Of a DNA stretch of 6,823 nt, positions 1 through 5,384 are shown in pieces. The notes under the pieces were generated by a model. It saw nothing but the letters and a program-made list of their open reading frames with translations, was not told the DNA's origin and ran no database searches. Origin of the DNA: Deinococcus sp. (GTDB taxonomy: Bacteria > Deinococcota > Deinococci > Deinococcales > Deinococcaceae); contig JAGLBK010000145.1 of assembly GCA_018260275.1 (NCBI GenBank), forward strand, positions 1-6,823, read 5' to 3'. The translations under genes and the position numbers were made by a program. Positions within the stretch are counted from its first letter, which is position 1; every line of letters begins with the position of its first letter.

Positions 1-660
1 ATGCGGGCGGGTCGCACCAAAGCGGAGAATCGCCAACTCAGGTTTGACCGAAAGTACCTGCTGAAACGCCGCCGTGACCTGGGGGCGCTTGACGATATGA
101 CCGAACTGGAGCGCATTTTGAAGGCTTCCCCAGAACTGCGAGATGCCTACGAACTGAAGGAACTTTTCTACGACATCCACGACAACGCCAGTTCGGAGAG
201 CGACGCTAGGCGTCGCTGGGCCAACTGGCTAGAACTCTGTCCGAAGAAGGAGCAACAGAAGGGCGGCAACTGGTTTGAATTAGTGCAGGCAATGACCAAC
301 TGGGAGGATGAGGTGTTCGCCTATTTCCGCTATGCGGAGCGGTTCACCAACGCCTACACAGAATCCATGAATCGTCTGATTCGTGAAATTGACCGTGCGG
401 GACGTGGTTATTCATTCGAGGTGCTGAGGGCCAGAGTTCTATTTGGTCAGGAGTTCAAACGCAAACCCGTGAAGCACAAACTAAAACCGGAGATTCGAGA
501 GTTGCTGGACAAGGGCTTGACCGCTGACGGGCGGGAGTTCTTTCTGGGCGACTTATCTCTTTATGAGGAGTTGGAGGATGCCACTTTCAACGTGTACGGA
601 ACCGAGATTGATTCTGTGCTTGCGTGGCTGGAAACACGCGAGCGGCCTGATTCAAATTAG
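1..660 (+). CDS. ISL3-family transposase, C-terminal part (5' end outside window)
   Basis: This is the C-terminal half of a DDE transposase that moves the surrounding insertion sequence. The 219 visible residues fit the ISL3 family (DDE_Tnp_ISL3). There is a run of basic residues with an LLKRRRDL block near residues 20-27. A P-E-L-R-x-A-Y-x-L-K-E segment lies at 44-54. The block TNAYTESMNRLIREIDRAGR at 117-136 is the conserved region around the last catalytic acid, probably E121. Full family members are usually around 400 residues or more, so the first two catalytic Asp and the N-terminal zinc-binding domain must lie upstream of the window. The ATG at base 1 is therefore probably an internal methionine. 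A tail of about 70 residues follows the conserved core, longer than I would expect. Base composition is lower in GC than the flanking genes, as is common for mobile DNA. The family call is confident; the intactness of the element cannot be judged. Confidence 0.82.
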   Translation: MRAGRTKAENRQLRFDRKYLLKRRRDLGALDDMTELERILKASPELRDAYELKELFYDIHDNASSESDARRRWANWLELCPKKEQQKGGNWFELVQAMTNWEDEVFAYFRYAERFTNAYTESMNRLIREIDRAGRGYSFEVLRARVLFGQEFKRKPVKHKLKPEIRELLDKGLTADGREFFLGDLSLYEELEDATFNVYGTEIDSVLAWLETRERPDSN

Positions 661-690
661 GTTCACAAACACATCCTTTTCCGGAGACCC
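1..690 (+). mobile_element. ISL3-type insertion sequence, right part
   Basis: The element contains the transposase C-terminus and probably ends about 30 bp after its stop codon. Read outward-in on the minus strand from 690, the sequence starts GGGTCTCCGGAAAAGGATGT. This resembles the G-rich, A-run-containing terminal repeats of ISL3 elements. The following 8 bases (691-698, ATAAATAA) would be the target duplication, because ISL3 elements usually duplicate 8 bp. The other end lies outside the window, so neither the terminal repeat pairing nor the duplication can be confirmed. The presence of the element is well supported by its transposase; the exact right boundary is inference. Confidence 0.55.
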
Positions 691-844
691 ATAAATAAGG
701 TGTAAGTGCTGAGCCTGAATATCCTTAAATGCGCCGTCAGATGGGCCAGCGACTCCCAGACTGAAAAGCGAAAACAAGGCCGCAAGTCAGGCCCCACGCC
801 AGGATGTATGAGACAAATTTCTGGCCAGTGGATACGCGGCCACT

Positions 845-892
845 GTGTCGATTGCACACCGTGTCAGTTCCACACTGTGTCAGTTCCACCCT
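845..892. repeat. 16-bp tandem repeat, three copies
   Basis: Three consecutive 16-bp units lie at 845-860, 861-876 and 877-892. The second is GTGTCAGTTCCACACT. The third differs from it at one base, and the first differs at four. The third unit includes the last codons and TGA stop of azlD on the minus strand, so the array looks like a duplication of the gene's 3' end. The rest of 691-844 contains no gene that I recognise and no convincing terminator. Confidence 0.75.
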
Positions 893-1194
893 ATGGCCTG
901 CGCCACGAACAGCAGTCCCAGCCCCACCACCAACGTCCAGAGCACGTTTCTGGTTTTCCACGCGACCAGTCCAGCCACGATTCCGGCGACCAGGCGCGGC
1001 CCGAACGGCTGGAATTGTCCATTATGGAACAGCAGTTCCGGGGCGACCAAGGCCGACAGCACTGCGGCGGGCACCAGTCCCAGCGAGGAGGTCACGCTTT
1101 CAGGCAGCTTGCGGTTACGCAGCAGCACCAGCGACGACGAGCGCAAAAACAGACTGACGAGGCCCACGCCCACGATCACCAGCCAGATTTTCAT
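880..1194 (-). CDS. azlD: AzlD family branched-chain amino acid exporter, small subunit
   Basis: This 104-residue membrane protein is the small partner of AzlC. AzlC and AzlD pairs (BrnFE in Corynebacterium) export branched-chain amino acids, and the azl genes of Bacillus were found through resistance to the leucine analogue azaleucine. The sequence shows four hydrophobic segments, roughly residues 2-18, 38-52, 66-78 and 83-100. It also has the RKLPESVTSSLGLVPAAVLSAL block (about 28-49) typical of AzlD. Length is normal for the family. The ATG at 1194 overlaps the azlC stop in an ATGA, and an AGGAG Shine-Dalgarno lies 8 bases upstream (1203-1207), inside azlC, so the two are translationally coupled. 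The stop codon sits in a tandem repeat. The actual substrate is inferred from the family and has not been shown here. Confidence 0.9.
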   Translation of the reverse strand: MKIWLVIVGVGLVSLFLRSSSLVLLRNRKLPESVTSSLGLVPAAVLSALVAPELLFHNGQFQPFGPRLVAGIVAGLVAWKTRNVLWTLVVGLGLLFVAQAIGWN

Positions 1195-1880
1195 GTTTTC
1201 TTCTCCTGTTGCCGCTGCACGAGCAGCCCGGCCACGATGCCGCAGGCCGCCCCCACGATCAGGTTGAGCCGGAAGGGGAGACCGTGCGCCAGGATCGCCA
1301 CCAGCGCCGAAACCGCAGCTACGAACAGTTGCGGGCGGGTTCTGAGCACGGGCAGCAGCAGCGCCACAAAACTGAGCGGCACGGCAAAATCCAGCGGCCA
1401 GCTGGCCGGAATACTGGCCCCCAGCAGCGCCCCGATTGCGGTGCCACTTTGCCAGACCAGCCACATCAGCGCCGAGGACCCGGCGTAGTAGCTCACGGGG
1501 TCAGTCTCGCTTTCAGGCCGTCCCATTGTGACCGCGTAGGATTGATCGGTCAGACCGTACGCCAGCGGCCAGCGCCGGGCCAGCGAAACGCCGCCGAACA
1601 GTGGCAAAATCGAGGCCGAGTACATCGCAAAGCGCAAGTTGACGATCAAGGTACTAAGCACGATCAGCAGCGTCGGCGCGTGGCTAGCGAACATCTGCGA
1701 GGCGACCAGCTGCGCCGAACCCGCGTACCCGATCAGGGAAAAGGCGATGGACTGTCCCGGCGTGAACCCGACCTTTACGGCAGCGATGCCCGCGACCATG
1801 CTAAACGGAATCACGCCCGGAATCAGGGGGGCGAAGTCGCGAAACCCGCGCCAGAACGCGGGCGAGAGGGAGCGGCCCAC
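1191..1880 (-). CDS. azlC: AzlC family branched-chain amino acid exporter, large subunit
   Basis: This is the large membrane subunit of an AzlCD exporter in the cytoplasmic membrane. With the GTG start at 1880 it has 229 residues, the usual family length. Family hallmarks are an early FWRGFRDFAPLIPGVIPFSM stretch, a YAGSAQL motif, NLRFAMYSASILP, and YGLTDQSYAV, with several further hydrophobic segments up to a short basic/acidic tail ending QRQQEKKT. The frame stays open upstream to about 2018, but that part overlaps the ATPase gene and has no membrane-protein character. The GTG therefore fits best. It begins one base after the TAA of the ATPase (TAA-A-GTG) without a clear Shine-Dalgarno, so re-initiation after the upstream gene is likely. 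It also overlaps azlD by 4 bp. The family assignment is firm; the exact start is less so. Confidence 0.88.
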   Translation of the reverse strand: MGRSLSPAFWRGFRDFAPLIPGVIPFSMVAGIAAVKVGFTPGQSIAFSLIGYAGSAQLVASQMFASHAPTLLIVLSTLIVNLRFAMYSASILPLFGGVSLARRWPLAYGLTDQSYAVTMGRPESETDPVSYYAGSSALMWLVWQSGTAIGALLGASIPASWPLDFAVPLSFVALLLPVLRTRPQLFVAAVSALVAILAHGLPFRLNLIVGAACGIVAGLLVQRQQEKKT

Positions 1881-1881
1881 T

Positions 1882-2666
1882 TTAGTGATCCAGAATCTTG
1901 CTGAGGAACTGCTGAGCGCGTTCGTGTTTGGGGTTCTGGTAGAACGCCTCGGGGGTGGTGTCCTCGACGATGTTGCCCTGATCGAAGAACAGAATCCGGT
2001 CGGCCACTTCCCGCGCAAAGCCCATCTCGTGCGTGACCACCAGCATGGTCATGCCGCTGCGGGCCAGTTCCTTCATCACGTCCAGCACTTCTTTGATCAT
2101 TTCGGGGTCAAGGGCACTGGTCGGCTCGTCGAACAGCATGATTTTGGGATCCATAGCCAGGGCGCGGGCAATGGCCACCCGCTGCTGTTGCCCGCCCGAC
2201 AGCTGGGCCGGGTACTTGTGCGCCTGCTCCTCGATCCCCACGCGCCGCAGCAGTTCTAGGCCGCGCTGATTGGCAGCGGCCTTGCTGGTCTTGCGAACCT
2301 GAATGGGAGCCAGCGTAATGTTTTCCAGCACAGTCAGGTGCGGAAAGAGGTTGAACGACTGAAACACCATGCCTACTTCGCGCCGGATGGCGTCGAGGTT
2401 GCCTTTGCCATCAAGCGGAATTCCGTCCACGATGATGCTGCCCGCGTCGTGCGGGTCGAGGGCGTTGATGGTCCGGATAAAAGTACTTTTGCCACTTCCC
2501 GACGGCCCGATAATAACGACCACCTCACCCTGGCGCACACTCAGGTTGACCCCCTTAAGCGCCTGAAATGCGCCGAAGTGCTTCTGGACGCCCTGTGCCT
2601 GAATGATCGGCAGCCGGAAGTGACAGGAGCGACCTGAAGCGGTGCAGAGGAAAGCGGCGCAGTCAT
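1882..2666 (-). CDS. Polar amino acid ABC transporter ATPase (GlnQ-like), apparent N-terminal frameshift
   Basis: This is the cytoplasmic ATPase of a polar-amino-acid-type ABC transporter (GlnQ/HisP class). Counting from an internal GTG at 2538, Walker A GPSGSGKST is at residues 11-19, the Q-loop Gln at 60, the LSGGQ signature at 113-117, Walker B IMLFDE at 133-138, the D-loop SALD at 141-144 and the switch His at 170. The phrase FQSFNLFPHLTVLENI is typical of the class. Upstream of 2538 the same frame still encodes family sequence, IIQAQGVQKHFGAFQALKG, including the A-loop aromatic. That frame has no ATG, GTG or TTG before a stop at 2674-2676. A second frame starts at ATG 2666 and reads MTAPLSSAPLQVAPVTSG, a believable N-terminus. 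The two frames would join if one base were missing near 2612. An alternative is a CTG start at 2613, giving 243 residues. First gene of an operon with azlC and azlD. Confidence 0.78.
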
Positions 2667-2678
2667 CATCAGATCATA
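2664..2678 (-). promoter_or_regulatory. Candidate leaderless promoter of the ATPase-azlCD operon
   Basis: On the minus strand a TATGAT box (2678-2673) is followed by 6 bases and then ATG at 2666. This matches the TANNNT-to-start spacing reported for leaderless transcripts in Deinococcus, where transcription begins at or next to the start codon. There is no Shine-Dalgarno before this ATG and no good -35 hexamer. An ATG three bases earlier (2669) is an alternative. The promoter supports 2666 as the true start of the ATPase and hence the frameshift reading. Confidence 0.45.
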
Positions 2679-2701
2679 CTCGCCGGGAGCGGCAGGCTCT
2701 A

Positions 2702-2768
2702 GAGCAGCTTGCATAATTACGCCATTTGTGGAACCTCACCCCAAACGGCTCCATTATTCCAGCTGCTC
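2702..2768. repeat. Long imperfect inverted repeat (30-bp arms, 7-bp loop)
   Basis: The left arm 2702-2731 and right arm 2739-2768 pair at 23 of 30 positions by my count. The outermost 8 bases (GAGCAGCT/AGCTGCTC) and an ATAAT/ATTAT block match perfectly. The palindrome lies just upstream of the ATPase-azlCD promoter and next to the reductase terminator. It could be an operator, a small repeat element or a remnant; nothing in the sequence decides between these. The remaining bases between 2679 and 2792 hold no gene. Confidence 0.6.
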
Positions 2769-2792
2769 ATGAAAAGTCACTCGCTCCGCTCG

Positions 2793-2829
2793 GCATAAAA
2801 AGGCCACAAACAACGTGGCCTTTTTATGC
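2793..2829 (-). terminator. Intrinsic terminator of the aldo/keto reductase gene, bidirectional
   Basis: A perfect 15-bp inverted repeat, GCATAAAAAGGCCAC and its complement, surrounds a 7-base loop (2808-2814). The GGCCAC core is flanked by A5 on one side and T5 on the other, so the RNA from either strand gives a GC-rich stem ending in a U-run. It starts 42 bases after the reductase stop (2872) on the minus strand and would also stop rightward transcription leaving the azl side. Confidence 0.85.
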
Positions 2830-2871
2830 GAACTGCTCCAGAGCTGCTGGCGCACCGTCTTTTGCGCCGGG

Positions 2872-3789
2872 TCAGGGCAGCTTGTTTCCCGCCGAGGTCA
2901 GGATGGCGTACCACTCCTCACGCGTCAGCTGCACCTCGCTGGCCCGGCAGCAGTCTTTGAGGCGCTGAAGGTTCATGGTGCCGGTGACGGGCTGCATCTT
3001 CGCCGGATGCCGCAGCAGCCACGCGATGGCGATGGTGGTGTTGCTGACCGAGTATCTGGCGGCAATCTCGTCGATCGTGGCGTTCAGTTCGGGAAATTTG
3101 GGGTTGTCCAAGAACACGCCCTCGAAAAAGCCGTACTGAAAGGGCGACCACGGCTGAATGGTAATGTCGTGCAGGCGGCAGTAATCGAGTACGCCGCCGT
3201 CGCGGTCCACCGCCGATTCGTTCTCCATGTTCACGTTCAGGCCGCTGGTGATCATGCTGGCGTTGGTGATGCTGAGCTGCAACTGGTTGGCGACCAGCGG
3301 CTGGCGCACGTCCTTTTTCAGCAGTTCGATCTGGCGCGGGTGCTGATTGGACACGCCGAAGTGCCGCACCTTGCCGCTCTGTTCCAGTTCGTCGAAGGCC
3401 GCCGCGACTTCCTGCGGTTCGACCAGCGCGTCGGGGCGGTGCAGCAGCAGCACGTCGAGGTAATCGGTCCTCAGCCGCTTCAGGATGCCGTCTACCGAGG
3501 CCAGGATGTGTTCCCTGGAAAAGTCGAAGCTGCCCTTCCGGATCCCACATTTCGATTGCAGAATCAGCTTTTCGCGCACGCTGCTACTCATGTACACGGC
3601 GTCGGCAAAAATTTCCTCGCACTTTCCTTCGCCATAAATGTCGGCGTGGTCGAAGAAATTAGCTCCCTTGTCAAGGGCGGTCTGCACAAAGCGTTCGGCC
3701 TGCGCCTTGTCGAGCGAGTTGATCCGCATACAGCCGACGGCGACGACGGGAACCTGGAGTGGGCTGGGGCCAAGGGGCATAGTTCGCAT
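2872..3789 (-). CDS. Aldo/keto reductase, YdhF-like
   Basis: This 305-residue cytosolic oxidoreductase probably reduces aldehydes or ketones with NADPH; the substrate is unknown. The aldo/keto reductase catalytic tetrad is visible as D47 and Y52 in FFDHADIYGEG, K80 in LQSKCG and H117 in LLLHRPDAL. VRHFGVSN (141-148) and QPWSPF (212-217) match barrel strands of the family, and PVTGTMNLQRL (267-277) is the usual cofactor-binding end. The pattern DHADIYG with SKCGI and HRPD resembles E. coli YdhF, which is about the same length. The start at 3789 is well supported: AGGAGG lies 6 bases upstream (3796-3801). The gene stands alone, followed by a strong terminator and divergent from the EamA gene. 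No regulator gene is beside it. Confidence 0.9.
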   Translation of the reverse strand: MRTMPLGPSPLQVPVVAVGCMRINSLDKAQAERFVQTALDKGANFFDHADIYGEGKCEEIFADAVYMSSSVREKLILQSKCGIRKGSFDFSREHILASVDGILKRLRTDYLDVLLLHRPDALVEPQEVAAAFDELEQSGKVRHFGVSNQHPRQIELLKKDVRQPLVANQLQLSITNASMITSGLNVNMENESAVDRDGGVLDYCRLHDITIQPWSPFQYGFFEGVFLDNPKFPELNATIDEIAARYSVSNTTIAIAWLLRHPAKMQPVTGTMNLQRLKDCCRASEVQLTREEWYAILTSAGNKLP

Positions 3790-3795
3790 GAGGGA

Positions 3796-3801
3796 CCTCC
3801 T
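3796..3801 (-). promoter_or_regulatory. Shine-Dalgarno of the aldo/keto reductase
   Basis: A perfect AGGAGG is placed 6 bases before the ATG at 3789. This fixes the start and rules out the internal methionine three codons downstream. Confidence 0.85.
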
Positions 3802-3950
3802 GGGGAATAAGTGCTACAAAGTGAAGTGGGCGGCTGAGTGCTCCTGAATGGTTTTCCCAGCATAGGCCACTGCGTACAGGTATAGGCTCTGTGACTGCGC
3901 CCGGCACCCGTCGTTGTCTGGTCCTGTTCGGCACCGCCGCTCTCTGGTGG

Positions 3951-4086
3951 TCTAGTGGAGCGTCAAGCGTTAAATGTGGGGAAGCCTCGCCCACTTACCC
4001 CCCTCCCCTTGCTTCGCAAGGCCCTCCCCGGCAACGGGGCGAGGGTCAACACCAGCCCCGCACCAATCGGTTGACCGTCCACTAGA
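3951..4086. mobile_element. MITE-like element, ~136 bp, inside the gene-free interval 3802-4120
   Basis: The ends are inverted copies: TCTAGTGGAGCGTCAA at 3951-3966 and its complement with two changes at 4071-4086 (14 of 16 match). Similarity continues weakly on both sides. Both ends carry CTAG (3952-3955 and 4082-4085), which could be a TA or YTAR target duplication as made by IS630 or IS5 elements. The interior is noncoding and GC-rich, with two local hairpins: CCTTGC-TTC-GCAAGG near 4007-4021 and an imperfect C-rich/G-rich stem at 4022-4045. No transposase is present, so it would be a non-autonomous element moved in trans. Its origin is inference; the inverted repeats are seen directly. 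The rest of 3802-4120 shows no gene. Confidence 0.5.
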
Positions 4087-4120
4087 GCCACTCTTTCGAC
4101 CCGACTGCTCCTACTGACTG

Positions 4121-5020
4121 ATGACTGCCCCTCCCGCCCCCGCTACTGCCCGTACCTCCACGGTGCGCGGCATTTTGCTGTATCTGGGTGCACTGATGTT
4201 CTTTGCCTGTGTGGACGGCACCACCAAGCTGCTGACGCACGACCATCCGGTACTGCTGGTCGCCGCCGTGCGTTACAGCGCCCTGATGCTGATCATGGCG
4301 ACCATGATTCCCCGCCCGCGCCGGATATATTTGCGAACGGTGCGCCGGGGCCTGACGGTTTTGCGGTCGCTGAGTCTGGCGCTGGTCACGTTGCTGATGG
4401 GCTTTGCACTCAGGCGCCTGCCACTGGCCGAGGCGACTTCGATTGCGTTTCTGGCTCCCATCGCCGTGTCGGTGCTGTCGGGGCCGCTGCTGGGCGAGAA
4501 ACTGACCACCGCCCGCAAAGTCGCGGTGGTGGCGGGGTTTCTGGGCGTGCTGCTGATTGCCAGACCTGGGGGCAGCCTGGACGCCCTCGGTGTGTTTTTT
4601 GCTCTGCTGGCCGCTTCCTGCAACGTCTGCTACCAGCTGCTTTCACGGGTGCTGAACAGTGAACACCCGCTGCACCTGCTGTACCACTCGGCGGTGGTCG
4701 GCGCGGGGGTCTTTCTGCTGGCGCTGCCTTTCGCGCCGCTGCACGGCGAACACCTGACCTGGGCCGCCGCTGGGCTGATGCTACTGCTGGGTGTCATCAG
4801 CGGACTGGGGCACCTATTATGCATGACGCTGGCTTACCGCAGCGTGCCCGCGTCGCTGCTGGCCCCGATGACCTATCTGCAACTGATTTTTGCTGGCCTG
4901 TACGGTTTTCTGGTCTTCCGGCAGGTACCCGTGCCGCTCAGCTTGCTAGGAATGGCGGTCATCGCCGTGTCGGGTGTCACGGCTGCGGTCAGCCGGGAAG
5001 CTGCGCCGCAGCCAGCCTGA
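4121..5020 (+). CDS. EamA/DMT family transporter
   Basis: This 299-residue integral membrane protein belongs to the drug/metabolite transporter superfamily, whose members move amino acids, nucleotides or metabolites, mostly outward. The substrate cannot be read from the sequence. It has two tandem EamA repeats, about residues 17-147 and 155-291, with roughly ten hydrophobic segments. RLPLAEATSIAFLAPIAVSV (99-118) closes the first repeat, and the matching second-repeat block is SVPASLLAPMTYLQLIFAGL (241-260). A short Ala/Pro/Thr-rich N-terminus precedes the first helix, and the C-terminus is short and polar. Length is normal. No Shine-Dalgarno precedes ATG 4121, so the message may be leaderless, though only a poor TACTGA box is present. 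The next methionine is inside the first helix, so 4121 is the sensible start. It stands alone, convergent with the ABC genes on its right. Confidence 0.88.
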   Translation: MTAPPAPATARTSTVRGILLYLGALMFFACVDGTTKLLTHDHPVLLVAAVRYSALMLIMATMIPRPRRIYLRTVRRGLTVLRSLSLALVTLLMGFALRRLPLAEATSIAFLAPIAVSVLSGPLLGEKLTTARKVAVVAGFLGVLLIARPGGSLDALGVFFALLAASCNVCYQLLSRVLNSEHPLHLLYHSAVVGAGVFLLALPFAPLHGEHLTWAAAGLMLLLGVISGLGHLLCMTLAYRSVPASLLAPMTYLQLIFAGLYGFLVFRQVPVPLSLLGMAVIAVSGVTAAVSREAAPQPA

Positions 5021-5034
5021 GGAGTTACGTGGTC

Positions 5035-5082
5035 AGGCCATGAGCTATGGGCCATGGGGATTTTTCCCATAGCTCATGGCCT
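5035..5082. repeat. Perfect 17-bp inverted repeat (hairpin) after the EamA gene
   Basis: AGGCCATGAGCTATGGG (5035-5051) is repeated exactly in inverted orientation at 5066-5082 around a 14-base loop containing T5. It begins 14 bases after the EamA stop. It may help end transcription between the two convergent units. However, no T-run follows either arm, so it is not a classic intrinsic terminator. It could instead be a dispersed hairpin repeat. Confidence 0.8.
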
Positions 5083-5084
5083 CT

Positions 5085-5301
5085 GAGTAGTGCCGAAACC
5101 TTACTCATAAAACAGAATTTTCCCACTGGGAGGCACTCCGCGTTACCCCCCTCGCTTCGCGCTCTGCAAGCCCCAGCCTCTGCCAGCAGCTCTCACGAGT
5201 CCCCCGCAAGGGTGGAGGGGCTAAAAACCTCGCATTCATCGGGCGGCACATTTGCTGAAGTTGCCTTGCCCTGAATCATGAGAGACTTTTCGGCACCACT
5301 C
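5085..5301. mobile_element. MITE-like element, ~217 bp, inside the gene-free interval 5083-5384
   Basis: Inverted ends of 31 bp lie at 5085-5115 and 5271-5301 and match at 23 of 31 positions. The outer part GAGTRGTGCCGAAA has only one difference, and CTCAT and CAG blocks are conserved further in. A 5-bp direct repeat GCCTC lies at 5079-5083 and 5302-5306, a possible target duplication offset by one base on the left. The interior is noncoding. It holds a TTACCCCCCTC...GCTTCGC stretch also present in the element at 3951-4086. No transposase fragment is visible. In the remaining bases up to 5384 I see no gene and no terminator for the ABC operon. Confidence 0.5.
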
Positions 5302-5384
5302 GCCTCATACTCCAGAGCTAAAACAGCCCCAGAACTGACGGACGAGCATCCCCAACTTTGTACGTCATCAATAAGCACATTGCC

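Noticed and set aside
845..892. Short CRISPR-like array
   Set aside because: The 16-bp units adjoin with no spacers and overlap a coding end, so this is a tandem duplication.
737..961. 74-residue minus-strand frame ending in a hydrophobic stretch
   Set aside because: The end could pass for a membrane helix, but the first part overlaps azlD in another frame and crosses the tandem repeat. There is no ribosome binding site.
706..1488. Long open frame on the plus strand
   Set aside because: It lies opposite azlD and azlC, is rich in Gln, His and Arg as expected of antisense frames in GC-rich genes, and matches no family I recognise.
1881..2018. Extended N-terminus for AzlC
   Set aside because: The in-frame sequence upstream of GTG 1880 overlaps the ATPase C-terminus and is Arg/Pro/Ser-rich low-complexity sequence unlike any AzlC.
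2600..2620. Programmed ribosomal frameshift in the GlnQ-like ATPase
   Set aside because: No slippery heptamer, Shine-Dalgarno-like stimulator or stop codon is placed as in known programmed sites, so mutation, sequencing error or a CTG start is simpler.
2815..3810. 331-residue plus-strand frame
   Set aside because: It is the reverse of the aldo/keto reductase, whose catalytic residues are all present on the minus strand. It has no domain of its own.
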